40,194 bases of DNA from Bacillota bacterium (lineage in GTDB: Bacteria > Bacillota > UBA4882 > UBA8346). The DNA is taken from the NCBI GenBank assembly GCA_023402395.1, contig JAEYGI010000061.1, forward strand, positions 1-40,194. Direction: 5' to 3'. The notes below the pieces were generated by a model. The model made no database searches, was not told the DNA's origin, and saw only the letters and a program-made list of their open reading frames with translations. A program made the position numbers and the translations under genes. Below are positions 8,520 to 16,659 of the stretch, in pieces. Each line of letters starts with the position of its first letter. Within the stretch, counting starts at the first letter, position 1.

Positions 8520-9512
8520 TTACTTCGATTTATTCAAGTTGGCGCGGTTTAGAAAGATTACGTCAATATTATGCGCGATCCTGATCCGGCCTTCGCGGAA
8601 GTAGCGCGCCATTTCCTGAACCGCGGTGTAGCCCATCTGATAAGGAGACTCCACGATTGAAGTGTTGATAATGCCGTCGCTCAGATATTGCCTGATCAAT
8701 GGCGAATCGCCGTGGCCGATAATCTGGATCCGGTCCGCCGCGTTCCGTTCCAGCGCCACTCTGGCCGCGGCCTGCGTCCCCTCGGGATAGGTGGCGTAAA
8801 TCCCGTTCAGATCGGGGTACTTTTGCAACAGGCCGCGCACGACCATCAGCGAATCGATCAGCGTCGGGTTGGATTTCTCCCAGATTGGAACGACCGTTTT
8901 CTTAGAACTGATCGCTTCCCTGAATCCGAACACTTTGAGGGATTCCGCCACCGACATTTGCAGATTGGACCCGGTCAATGGAGAGATGACGGCAAACTTG
9001 GGTTTGACCGATGGATTTATGCTCCGGACCAGCGTTTTCCCAGCAACATACCCCACCCGATAATTATCGGCGCCCACATAGCCGAGCCGCCCCGAATCGG
9101 GCAGGTCGGAAGCGATCATCAGCGACGGGATCCCGGCATTCCACGCTTCTTGAATCAAAGGGATCATCCGCTCGTCCTCCCCCTGCACGATGATTCCGTC
9201 GTAATCCGCATCCATGGCCAACCTCAGATAATCAAGGGTTTGCAGCTCCTGCCCATGAATCTCCTCCATGAAATTGACATAGACATGTTCTTCGCCGGAG
9301 GCGCTGGCCGCGCCTTTTTTGATCTGATTCCAAAACGCGGCGTTATTATTTTGATAAATGAACGCAATCCGGTATTGCGATTCTTCGGAGGAAGGAACCG
9401 CGGACGCCAGATTCCGGGAGATATTGCCGAGGCCGGCGTTGAGCTCGATAACCAGATAGGCGGTGACTAAGCCGAGGAGCAGGAAGAGCAACACGGCGAT
9501 TTTTTTCCCCAC
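8520..9512 (-). CDS. Membrane-anchored sugar-binding-like protein (sensor partner 2)
   Basis: A 330-residue protein with an N-terminal hydrophobic segment (about 5-22, IAVLLFLLLGLVTAYLVI) and a type-I periplasmic-binding domain (Peripla_BP_4-like): IAFIYQNNNAAFWNQIKKGA, DYDGIIVQGEDERMIPLI, YVGADNYRVGYVAGKTLV and LNGIYATYPEGTQAAARVAL. It is first in the minus-strand series and 105 bp upstream of the kinase. Start is GTG with AAAGGAG about 10 bases upstream. As with the protein at 4294-5307, linkage to YesM/YesN components suggests a ligand-presenting co-sensor; a role as an alternative transporter binding protein cannot be ruled out. Confidence 0.75.
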   Translation of the reverse strand: MGKKIAVLLFLLLGLVTAYLVIELNAGLGNISRNLASAVPSSEESQYRIAFIYQNNNAAFWNQIKKGAASASGEEHVYVNFMEEIHGQELQTLDYLRLAMDADYDGIIVQGEDERMIPLIQEAWNAGIPSLMIASDLPDSGRLGYVGADNYRVGYVAGKTLVRSINPSVKPKFAVISPLTGSNLQMSVAESLKVFGFREAISSKKTVVPIWEKSNPTLIDSLMVVRGLLQKYPDLNGIYATYPEGTQAAARVALERNAADRIQIIGHGDSPLIRQYLSDGIINTSIVESPYQMGYTAVQEMARYFREGRIRIAHNIDVIFLNRANLNKSK

Positions 9513-9544
9513 GAACCCCGATCTCCTTTTGTTTTCTCAACAAA

Positions 9545-9564
9545 TGTCAACAATATTGTTAACA
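9545..9564. promoter_or_regulatory. Operator-like palindrome upstream of the sensor block
   Basis: TGTCAACAATATTGTTAACA is a 20-bp inverted repeat with a single mismatched pair. It lies about 32 bp upstream of the GTG start of the sugar-binding protein gene and about 100 bp before the divergent exporter promoter. It could bind a dimeric repressor, or the YesN-like regulator controlling its own operon; no clear -35/-10 pair was found for the minus-strand operon. Confidence 0.45.
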
Positions 9565-9663
9565 TTCTTCGTCCCCAAAAAATTCCCTCTTTCTAGATAC
9601 TGTAACAAAACCCAAACCCAACATTCCCGATCCTAAAATTGCTTTTTTCCACGCGGGGCGGCA

Positions 9664-9692
9664 TTGACAAAAGGCGGCGCTCTATATATAAT
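9664..9692 (+). promoter_or_regulatory. Consensus sigma-A-type promoter for the Bcr/CflA gene
   Basis: TTGACA at 9664-9669 and TATAAT at 9687-9692 are separated by exactly 17 bp, a perfect match to the vegetative promoter consensus. Transcription should start near 9699, giving a leader of about 107 nt before the chosen ATG at 9806. The leader is GC-rich, and no recognised structure was identified in it. Confidence 0.8.
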
Positions 9693-9805
9693 TGCTTCAA
9701 AAAGCTTGGGGCAAGGTCCACCAAATCAGCGACCGCCGTTGCCGTCCGGGACGCCGGCCGCAGCGCGCGCTCCCCATCCGTCGCGCCCTTCCCCGCGAGG
9801 TATCT

Positions 9806-11026
9806 ATGGACATGTCAAATACCGCGGCACTGGATTGCCGCAGTCAACGTTTTCTCGGCTCGAAAGGTTTGGTCGTGCTGATCGCCTTTCTCAGCGCCTT
9901 CGTGCCACTCTCCACCGATCTTTACCTGCCCGCTCTGCCCGGTATGGCGGAATACTTTCACGCTCCAGTAACTCAGGTCAATCTGACCTTGATTTTGTTT
10001 TTCATCTTCTACAGCATCGGAATGTTGGTTTGGGGGCCGTTAAGCGACAAATACGGCCGCAAACCCATCCTGCTGTACGGAATGGCTCTTTACGTCCTGG
10101 CCAGCGCTCTGGCGGCCAATGCCGTAAGTCTGAACCAATTGATTGTATTCCGGGTGTTGCAAGCGGTTGGAGGCAGTTCGGCGACAGCCGTCGGCACCGC
10201 CATTGTCAAGGATGTCTACGATGGTAGGAAAAGGGAGTCCGTTCTGGCGCTGGTGCAATCGATGGTGATGATCGCGCCGGCAGTCGCTCCGATCCTCGGC
10301 GCTCTTCTGTTGCAGATGATTTCTTGGCGGGGAGTGTTTTGGACCCTGGCGGGCATCGGATTGTTGGCCCTGCTTTTGAGCCTGCTGCTGGAAGAGACCG
10401 TCGCCGGCCCATATCAGGGTACCCTTTGGCAGGCTATGGCCGGGCTGGGCAAAGTGCTCGGCAATCCGGGGTTTACTTCGCTTCTCCTGACCTTTTCCTT
10501 AATAAACCTGGTTTCCATGGCCTTCGTGGCCGCCTCATCCTATATTTATGAGAATCAGTTCGGTTTAACCGCCCAGGGTTTTAGTTACTATTTCACTTTT
10601 AATGCCGCCGGTCTGATCGTCGGCCCGATGCTCTATATCTATCTTTCCAGCCGTTTTGACCGGCGTTCAATCATTATGGCCTGTTTTGCGATCATCGCTT
10701 GCGGCGGCGCCTTGGTCTGCTGGCTGGGCAGCCTCCAACCCTGGCTCTTTGCGGTGCTGCTGTTTCCGGCCACTTTGGCCGGAAGTTGCGCGCGACCGCC
10801 CGGCGCCAACCTCATGCTCGAACAGCAACAGGAGAATGTCGGTTCCGCTTCGTCACTGATCGGCTGTTTCGGGCTGTTGATGGGCAGCATCGGCATGCTC
10901 GTCATCTCTTCCGGATGGGAAAACATGGTGTCGGTCCTGGGCATCATAAATGTGTTCATCGGATTGCTCGGCGGAACCCTCTGGCTGTTCCTCTCCAGGC
11001 AGCCGTTTATCAAGCAAATCGGCTGA
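9806..11026 (+). CDS. Bcr/CflA-family multidrug MFS transporter
   Basis: Proton-driven drug exporter of the major facilitator superfamily, DHA1/Bcr-CflA subgroup, about 406 residues with roughly 12 hydrophobic segments. The first helix has FVPLSTDLYLPALPGMAEYF, typical of Bcr, and the loop between helices 2 and 3 has the MFS motif GPLSDKYGRKPILL. The motif RVLQAVGGSSATAVGTAIVKD is also characteristic. I chose ATG 9806 because GAGG lies five bases upstream and the protein then begins where the family does; an in-frame ATG at 9692 overlaps the promoter -10 and cannot be used from that transcript. It converges on the LUD gene, 40 bp away. Confidence 0.9.
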   Translation: MDMSNTAALDCRSQRFLGSKGLVVLIAFLSAFVPLSTDLYLPALPGMAEYFHAPVTQVNLTLILFFIFYSIGMLVWGPLSDKYGRKPILLYGMALYVLASALAANAVSLNQLIVFRVLQAVGGSSATAVGTAIVKDVYDGRKRESVLALVQSMVMIAPAVAPILGALLLQMISWRGVFWTLAGIGLLALLLSLLLEETVAGPYQGTLWQAMAGLGKVLGNPGFTSLLLTFSLINLVSMAFVAASSYIYENQFGLTAQGFSYYFTFNAAGLIVGPMLYIYLSSRFDRRSIIMACFAIIACGGALVCWLGSLQPWLFAVLLFPATLAGSCARPPGANLMLEQQQENVGSASSLIGCFGLLMGSIGMLVISSGWENMVSVLGIINVFIGLLGGTLWLFLSRQPFIKQIG

Positions 11027-11066
11027 ATCGCCATCCTCAGCCTTCCGAAATTATCCGATGACGAAT

Positions 11067-11708
11067 TCAATAGCCTAGCGACTGGCCCACCAGAAGCACT
11101 TTAATCCGGTCTTTGACGAATTGACCCTTGATCACTACGAAATCATTGCAAATCCGCTCCTCGCTCCGGCAATCGACGCAATATCCCAGCGAAGCGCAGG
11201 GCGTATGCTTGTTCAACCGTTTGGCGTCCAACGGCGCGGCAATCTGCCGGACCCTCCGTTCCGCTTCCGCCAAATCCTTGACAATTTTATTGACGCCGGC
11301 CACGATGAGCACCTGTTCCGGCCCGTACAGCATGGCTGCAACCCGGCTGCCGTTTCCGTCGATATTGTACAACTCGCCGGCTTCGGTAAGCGCGTTGGTG
11401 CTGCACATAAAGGTATCCGCGCTAAAGCTTTGCCGGTAGAGCGCCTTTTTTTCGTCCCGGCTGATCCCAGGCCGGTACTTATCGAGAAACTGATAGTTCC
11501 CCTCGCGCAGCATCTGGATGATGCCTGTCTCCGCCAATGTCACGGAATCCCCTACCGCGACGGTCGAAGTTTCGGGAATCAGCGCTTTCACCTGGTCCAG
11601 GAGTTCGGTTACGGTGGCAACGTAGTAGCCGCCGATATTCCGTTTTTCCAGATTGGCAATGGTCCGTTCGACTTGTTTTTCCACGAACCAGCGGACATTC
11701 TCATCCAT
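11067..11708 (-). CDS. LUD-domain protein (LutC/YkgG-like, DUF162)
   Basis: A 213-residue protein of the LUD superfamily. Diagnostic segments are TVAVGDSVTLAETGIIQMLREGNYQFLDKY, the central LTEAGELYNIDGNGSRVAAMLYGPEQVLIVAGVNKIV, and a cysteine-bearing C-terminus (CASLGYCVDCRSEERICNDF). LUD proteins include LutB/LutC of lactate oxidation, but short stand-alone members like this have no firm function, and no lutA or lutB neighbours are present, so a lactate role is not supported. It is transcribed after the GHL10 gene but separated from it by a terminator. Confidence 0.85.
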   Translation of the reverse strand: MDENVRWFVEKQVERTIANLEKRNIGGYYVATVTELLDQVKALIPETSTVAVGDSVTLAETGIIQMLREGNYQFLDKYRPGISRDEKKALYRQSFSADTFMCSTNALTEAGELYNIDGNGSRVAAMLYGPEQVLIVAGVNKIVKDLAEAERRVRQIAAPLDAKRLNKHTPCASLGYCVDCRSEERICNDFVVIKGQFVKDRIKVLLVGQSLGY

Positions 11709-11737
11709 ACTCGCTCAAATCCTTTCAAATGTAAAAT

Positions 11738-11767
11738 AAAGTTGCATGGGGACTGCCATGCAACTTT
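11738..11767 (-). terminator. Rho-independent terminator after the GHL10 gene
   Basis: AAAGTTGCATGG (11738-11749) pairs perfectly over 12 bp with CCATGCAACTTT (11756-11767) around a six-base loop. On the minus strand the stem is followed by a T-rich run (ATTTTAC). It would end transcription from the gene at 11843-13501 before the LUD gene. Confidence 0.75.
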
Positions 11768-11842
11768 ACTATTCCACCTGATTCGTTAAAATCCTTGAAC
11801 CGTCTCCCGTAAAATTCCACTCCGCCCCGCGCGGCTTCTCAA

Positions 11843-13501
11843 CTATAGCGAGCCTTGGACGGACCTGAAATTGACTTCGCTCACTCTTCCCGCCTCAATC
11901 TTGACCGCCAGCAGCCGCTGACCGGCGAAGTCGGTCTTGTCGATCCATACCAGATAATGGCCGGCCGGCAATTCCGCCAGGCCGAACCAGCCGCTGCCGT
12001 CGGTGTAAACCTCGCGCCGGATCTTGGCCGGATTGGGGTTGGCCACGTCGGAGCCCGGAGCCTCCCAACTCTCCACGGTTAGCTTGAGATGGTCATAAAC
12101 CGCTCCGTCGGGACCGGCTACGGTTCCCATCAGGTATCCGTTGACAGGTCTGGTTTTCCAGGGCATCTCCGGGATGGCCGCCGGCGTTGGAAAGACCGGA
12201 ACTGTCGCGATCTGTGAATTCAGCACCGGATCTGTATAGCCGCCCGGCCTAGCCAGGAGTTCGAACAGCCAGTCATTGGTATCCGGCCGATATTGATGGG
12301 GTTGCCGCGGCAGCCGCCGGGCCGGCCCGTTTTCTTTATAATCGTTGTTGCTGTAGAGATGGCTCGCCCCATACGAAAACAAACAGACTCCGGCCGTGTA
12401 ATTGCCGGCGGCCGACGGAGCCTGCGCCCGACTGATCTGGGCCAGCGTGTCCTCGATATATTGGGAATAGTTTCCGATTCCGATTACGATCTGGCGGTTG
12501 CTCGAATGGTCCTTTTCCCATTCAATCCACTGGTTATACCAGAGCTGATGGGCGGGGTTCCATTCGTCGAAATAGTTCATGGGAATCACCAGATCGATGA
12601 TTCCTTCCGTCAGCCACCTCCGCCAGTCCTGAAAAACCTGGGCGTAGGCGCGGGACTTCTCCCAATCGCCTTCAGCCACCGGTCCGTCGCCCCAGCTGAT
12701 CACCGCCGACGAGACCTTCAGATTGGGCTTGACGGCGATGGCCTGCAGATAAATCTTCCGTACCAAATTTGCCGTTTGTTCACGGCGCCATTCGGCCCAT
12801 TGCGGATCGTCGGACGCCGGCATCCCGGCCCTTTCAAAGCGGGCATTGTACCGCGCCACGCTGGTCGGGTTATAACCCCAGCCGATTCCGGCATAGCGGG
12901 AATAATCCAAATGAATCCCGTCCACATCGTAATTCTTCAAGACATTCAAATACACCGCGGCGGTATAGTCTACGACGGCCGGATTTCCTGGGTCGAGATA
13001 AAACGATGGCGTCAATGCCTCAGTCTTATTGGAACTCCGGTAATACGAAACCCAGGTGTCCCGGTCCGAGGCTCCCGGCCCATGTAGATTCCAGACGTGA
13101 TTGGGATCCTTGGGCGGGACGGAACTGTTCCAGGCCACCAAGGTATTCAGCCAGGCATGCACTTCGAGCCGGTTGGCGTGCGCCTTGTCGATCAGGTACT
13201 GCAGCGAGTCAAACCCGATCGGCAGATCGAGATCCTCGGTCCGCGGTTCGATGCTTTGATTGTAATAGGCATCGCCCCGCCGCCGGACCTGGACGATCAG
13301 GGTGTTGAGGTTGGCGGTCACGGCGTTTTGAATCAACCGGTCAATCTGGGTCGGCGACTTGGCCCCTTCCCGGAACGCGTCCACCCATAGGGCTCTTATT
13401 TGTGGCTGGACCGCTTCGTCGGCCCGGACCGGAAGATCTCCGGTCCCGCCCAGTAACAATAGGCCGGCCCATAAAAACAGAATCCGGTGAAATTTGTTCA
13501 T
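11843..13501 (-). CDS. Secreted GHL10-type glycosyl hydrolase-like protein (DUF187/YngK family)
   Basis: A 552-residue exported protein. The signal peptide is about residues 1-27. The main domain (about 32-410) is the GHL10/DUF187 TIM-barrel seen in B. subtilis YngK: QIRALWVDAFREG, NTLIVQVRRRGDAYYN, the HAWLN motif, VDGIHLDYSRYAG, and IDLVIPMNYFDEW with acidic residues at strand ends. A C-terminal domain (about 455-545) resembles a carboxypeptidase-regulatory-like beta-sandwich (GTVAGPDGAVYDHLKLTVES, then YTDGSGWFGLAELPAGHYLV). The substrate is not established; a cell-wall or exopolysaccharide glycan is plausible. A copy of a structured RNA-like element lies upstream in the same orientation. 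Confidence 0.88.
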   Translation of the reverse strand: MNKFHRILFLWAGLLLLGGTGDLPVRADEAVQPQIRALWVDAFREGAKSPTQIDRLIQNAVTANLNTLIVQVRRRGDAYYNQSIEPRTEDLDLPIGFDSLQYLIDKAHANRLEVHAWLNTLVAWNSSVPPKDPNHVWNLHGPGASDRDTWVSYYRSSNKTEALTPSFYLDPGNPAVVDYTAAVYLNVLKNYDVDGIHLDYSRYAGIGWGYNPTSVARYNARFERAGMPASDDPQWAEWRREQTANLVRKIYLQAIAVKPNLKVSSAVISWGDGPVAEGDWEKSRAYAQVFQDWRRWLTEGIIDLVIPMNYFDEWNPAHQLWYNQWIEWEKDHSSNRQIVIGIGNYSQYIEDTLAQISRAQAPSAAGNYTAGVCLFSYGASHLYSNNDYKENGPARRLPRQPHQYRPDTNDWLFELLARPGGYTDPVLNSQIATVPVFPTPAAIPEMPWKTRPVNGYLMGTVAGPDGAVYDHLKLTVESWEAPGSDVANPNPAKIRREVYTDGSGWFGLAELPAGHYLVWIDKTDFAGQRLLAVKIEAGRVSEVNFRSVQGSL

Positions 13502-13720
13502 CGTGTCTCATCAACCGCCTTTCGCCGGAGCTTGATTTTCTTTTATGAATATGATTTGGATTGAATTTTTAATCCCATCATGCTTCAAAACCGCGTGATG
13601 AAATGAACAAGAGGTTTAATTCAATTTAATAATGAAATGAATACCGATTTAACGCCATTTGCACTCCGCTCGGCTGATGCCGCTCTTTCACCGAGAAATT
13701 TATTTCCTTATCATATAAGG

Positions 13721-13768
13721 GATATGTCGCAATTTATCCGAGTGTTCAAAAACTTATTGCGACATATC
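13721..13768. repeat. 13-bp perfect inverted repeat, small element or operator
   Basis: GATATGTCGCAAT (13721-13733) and ATTGCGACATATC (13756-13768) are exact inverted copies separated by 22 bp. The block lies between the GHL10 start (13501) and the RNA-like element at about 13845. It could be the remains of a small insertion element with terminal repeats, or a stem in the GHL10 leader. The remaining bases of this gap, 13502-13720 and 13769-13844, are AT-rich with no feature I recognise. Confidence 0.5.
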
Positions 13769-13844
13769 GACATATATAGATTAACATTGTCAGGTGCGAA
13801 TTAATATAGGTACTAATTCTCTGACGATTGACATCTTCCCCAGG

Positions 13845-13973
13845 TTCCATTAAAAGCATTGGATAAACCCCGGCTGAGGCCGAGGGTTGTACACAAAAGC
13901 TTAGAGAAGCAAGGGATAAAGTCGATTTCGAAATCTTTTCGCAAGGCTAAAGTCTACCGGTAGACTTTAGCAC
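13845..13973 (-). ncRNA. Candidate structured leader RNA, copy A (upstream of GHL10)
   Basis: Read on the minus strand, this segment closely matches the leader of the L,D-transpeptidase gene at 19216-19332. Shared blocks in order are a GTGnTAAAGTC strand, GAC followed by TTATC, CTTGCTTCTCT, AGCTTTTGTGT, CAACC, and a TCGG...GCCGGG hairpin running into TTTATC. The first stem here is a perfect 26-bp palindrome (13946-13971). A second palindrome GATTTCGAAATC (13924-13935) follows, and then GACTTTATC, an alternative partner for the first stem strand. The GC hairpin, CCTCGGC with GCCGGGG, differs in bases from copy B but keeps pairing. I do not recognise an Rfam family. The GHL10 start is about 340 bp downstream. 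Confidence 0.55.
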
Positions 13974-14076
13974 ATGGCTTTTAAATTCGGCTCGCTATCT
14001 AAAATGAAACCAATGAAACCGGCCCCCTCCAGCGGCCAAATGGGAAAAGCGCCGGATCCGGCATCCAATGAAATGA

Positions 14077-14119
14077 TTGACAGGACCCCGGTAATGTACT
14101 AATATCGTTGGTAACGATA
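14077..14119 (+). promoter_or_regulatory. Promoter and operator-like palindrome for the cupin gene
   Basis: TTGACA (14077-14082), a 17-bp spacer and TAATAT (14100-14105) form a strong promoter. The inverted repeat TATCGTT (14103-14109) GGT AACGATA (14113-14119) overlaps the -10 box and the expected start site, exactly where a repressor would block transcription. The regulator is not evident nearby. Confidence 0.7.
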
Positions 14120-14169
14120 ATTATTACAACCAGCGGCCGCTCGAATCCGGCCGAAAGGGAGGCAACCAT

Positions 14170-14508
14170 ATGAACAAACCGTTTGTCTTTGCCGGGGAAG
14201 GAAAGATGGAACCGGCCGGAGAGGGCGTCCAGCGTAAAATCCTGGCCTACGGGGAACAACTGATGATGGTCGAGGTCCATTTCGAACAGGGCGCGGTCGG
14301 ACCGCTGCACAGCCATCCCCACACCCAGCTGACCTACGTCCTGGAAGGGGAGTTCGAGTTCGAGATCGACGGGGTCAAGAATACCGTCCGGAAAGGAGAT
14401 ACCCTTTTCAAGCTGCCCAACCTGGTCCATGGCTGCGTCTGTACAAAGAAAGGGATCTTGCTCGATACCTTTACCCCTTATCGCGAGGATTTTCTCGGAA
14501 AGAAATAA
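14170..14508 (+). CDS. Small single-domain cupin protein
   Basis: A 112-residue cupin_2 beta-barrel. The metal-binding motif 1 is visible as GPLHSHPHTQLTYVLEGEFEFEIDG (about residues 43-67; two histidines and a conserved glutamate), and motif 2 is RKGDTLFKLPNLVHGCVC, with its histidine. Such proteins often bind a metal and a small carboxylate or sugar, and many are catabolic isomerases or of unknown role; the substrate cannot be read from sequence. ATG is preceded by GGGAGG. It has its own promoter and terminator and is therefore a single-gene transcript. Confidence 0.85.
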   Translation: MNKPFVFAGEGKMEPAGEGVQRKILAYGEQLMMVEVHFEQGAVGPLHSHPHTQLTYVLEGEFEFEIDGVKNTVRKGDTLFKLPNLVHGCVCTKKGILLDTFTPYREDFLGKK

Positions 14509-14544
14509 GGCTGCAAGCAAAGCGGCAATGATGTCAAAAATAAG

Positions 14545-14569
14545 GGCGGGGTCGAAAATCCCGCCTTTT
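14545..14569 (+). terminator. Terminator after the cupin gene
   Basis: GGCGGG (14545-14550) and CCCGCC (14560-14565) form the stem, followed at once by TTTT. It lies 37 bp after the cupin stop codon. Confidence 0.75.
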
Positions 14570-14881
14570 GGTTTATGATAATCCGGTATTTTATATAATC
14601 CATTCAGGATGAGATACATTTTTTGAAACAATTTCCACAGGAAACATATATGTCCACAATTACCTTGGAAAACTATTATTTCCAAAACCAGTTCACCTTC
14701 GCTGTTTTTCCCCCCTCAAAAAAGACATGAAGCTCCTTGTAAAATTTAGCGATTATTTTGATAATTTACAATTGGAAACCGAATATTCCCTATAGGCAAG
14801 GAAACAATATCTGCCGTGGATCAAGCGAGATTCATCTTTCCCACGCGCATCGGGCAGTAATTAAACTTGTTTGTAGGGAGA
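14570..14881. other. AT-rich intergenic stretch, no gene seen
   Basis: No coding pattern, RNA or clear repeat was found between the cupin terminator and the first VanW gene. A weak promoter-like pair (TTGATA, 17 bp, GAATAT) near 14756-14784 on the plus strand could serve the downstream operon, but the match is poor. Confidence 0.4.
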
Positions 14882-15826
14882 ATGCCTGTCGTGGATTCAA
14901 CACGCAAAAATAAGGGCCTCATTCGACTTTTTTGTTTTCTTTTGATGATATCGCTCGCTGGGTGTAATTTTTTCAACGGCGGCAATCCCAAAACCAAATC
15001 CAAAGCAGTCCCCGATTTCCATAAAAAAACCCCTCATTCCGGAGCAACCGCTGATTCCGAGCATCCCTACGGAAAGCCCTTTCGTGGAGTTTTGCATTGG
15101 GAAGCCGATCGCCGCTTCCAAGCAACGCTGGCCGCCCAAAAAATGAAAGTCCGAATGGCGGCGTTCCAGACTACTTTGCCCGACCCGCTGCCCGGCGAAG
15201 AAGCGAACGTGGCTCTCGCCGCCGACTACCTGGCGGGGCAATTGATCAAACCGGGAGAGCTTTTTTCGATGAACCGCAGCATCGGTCCGTATAGTAAAGC
15301 GCGGGGGTTTCGGGAGGGACCGGCTTATTACGGAGCCAATGTTGTCAAGGTAACCGGGGGAGGCGTTTGCAAAATTGCCAGTACGCTATATAACGTAGCT
15401 ATCCTGGCCAATCTCAAAATCATCGAAAGAAACCCGCATAGCATGCCAGTGCCTTATGTCCCTTCCGGGCAAGACGCCACCGTCTCTTCCAGCCATAAAG
15501 ATTTCCGCTTCCTGAATAACAGTGGGGAACCGGTTTTAATTTGGGCCGACACGCGGAGAAATACTCTTTATATGGCCATTTATGGCCGCGCTAATCCGCC
15601 CCGGGTGACGTGGCGGCACCAGATCCTCAGTAGAAAACCGTTCCGGACCTTTTACCAAAAAAATTCCCGCCTAAAACCGGGCCAGGAAAAAATCATCATT
15701 CCCGGAGCGGACGGCCTCGTTGTCAAATCGGGACTCACGGTCAAATACCGGGACGGGCGGACCGAATACAAAGACTTAGGAATTGACCGCTACAATCCCT
15801 TGCCGCGGGTCATTGAGATAAGATGA
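14882..15826 (+). CDS. VanW-family lipoprotein
   Basis: About 314 residues. An N-terminal hydrophobic stretch ends in a lipobox, LAGC with C28, so the protein is probably lipid-anchored outside the membrane. The VanW domain (about 95-250) shows FQTTLPDPLPGEEANVALAA, the FSMNRSIGPY segment, GGGVCKIASTLYNVAI and GQDATVSSSHKDFRF. VanW was named from vancomycin-resistance clusters, but its biochemical role is unknown and it is common in sporulating Bacillota. ATG 14882 is only one base from GGGAG, so GTG 14891, 10 bases from that site, may be the true start. It overlaps the deacetylase gene (ATGA) and is about half identical by eye to the VanW at 16577. Confidence 0.85.
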   Translation: MPVVDSTRKNKGLIRLFCFLLMISLAGCNFFNGGNPKTKSKAVPDFHKKTPHSGATADSEHPYGKPFRGVLHWEADRRFQATLAAQKMKVRMAAFQTTLPDPLPGEEANVALAADYLAGQLIKPGELFSMNRSIGPYSKARGFREGPAYYGANVVKVTGGGVCKIASTLYNVAILANLKIIERNPHSMPVPYVPSGQDATVSSSHKDFRFLNNSGEPVLIWADTRRNTLYMAIYGRANPPRVTWRHQILSRKPFRTFYQKNSRLKPGQEKIIIPGADGLVVKSGLTVKYRDGRTEYKDLGIDRYNPLPRVIEIR

Positions 15827-16659
15827 ACAACAATACAAGCTTCCATCGATTTCTGAGACGCCATCGTATCAAATTGGTCCTGGGAGCTATCGTGATTTTG
15901 GCGGGGTTCCTCCTGTTTATCAAGGGCATTCACCCAAATAAGGCCCAAAATAACCCTGCTCAAAATCAAATAAAAATAGTTGCCCTGACTTTTGATGATG
16001 GTCCGCACCCTGTTTATACGCCCCTATTGCTATCCATATTGAAAGAACACAATATTAAGGCAACCTTTTTCATGATTGGAAAATCGGTAAAACAATATCC
16101 TGATGTCGCCAAACAAGTTGCCGCTCAAGGTCATGTTATTGGGAACCACACCTATACCCATCCCCTTAATCTGACCCAATGCTCACCGGCTCAAATCGCC
16201 AGGGAATTGCTGGATTGCCAAGCAATCATTAAAGAAATCACCGGCCAATCGTCTTTTATTTTTCGGCCGCCCCGGGGAATCTCCGATAAACAGGTGGTCC
16301 GAATCGCTAAAAATCATGGCTATCAAACAATTTTATGGTCGGTTTGCGGCGACAAACAAATTTACAAAACCCCCCAGGCCATGGCAACCTACGTCATTGA
16401 TAATACACATCCCGGAGCTATCATTTTACTGCATGACGGGCAATTTAAAGGACGCTGGAAGGATGTTGAAGCTGCCCGATTGATAATCGCTAATTTTACA
16501 AAAAAAGGGTTTCGCTTCGTAACTATTCCTGATTTATTAAAGCTACCGAGAAAATTTAAATCTCAGGAGTTCCGGAATGAAAAAAATACTGATCTTGGCT
16601 GCGGTTGTTTGGCTGTTTCTTACGGGGATGCCATCTCCCAAAGCATTTCAAGAAATTGA
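15823..16659 (+). CDS. Polysaccharide deacetylase (NodB/PdaA-like), membrane-anchored
   Basis: A 278-residue carbohydrate esterase family 4 protein that removes N-acetyl groups from peptidoglycan or a related glycan. A single N-terminal membrane anchor (about 15-32) places the domain outside. Catalytic motifs are complete: LTFDDGPHP with the base aspartate, the metal-binding HTYTHP, FRPPRG, and ILLHDG near the end. Its ATG overlaps the stop codon of the upstream VanW gene. The domain should end near KLPRK, but the frame continues about 30 residues into the next gene, an 83-bp overlap; that tail is cysteine-containing and unlike the family, suggesting loss of the original stop. Confidence 0.9.
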   Translation: MNNNTSFHRFLRRHRIKLVLGAIVILAGFLLFIKGIHPNKAQNNPAQNQIKIVALTFDDGPHPVYTPLLLSILKEHNIKATFFMIGKSVKQYPDVAKQVAAQGHVIGNHTYTHPLNLTQCSPAQIARELLDCQAIIKEITGQSSFIFRPPRGISDKQVVRIAKNHGYQTILWSVCGDKQIYKTPQAMATYVIDNTHPGAIILLHDGQFKGRWKDVEAARLIIANFTKKGFRFVTIPDLLKLPRKFKSQEFRNEKNTDLGCGCLAVSYGDAISQSISRN

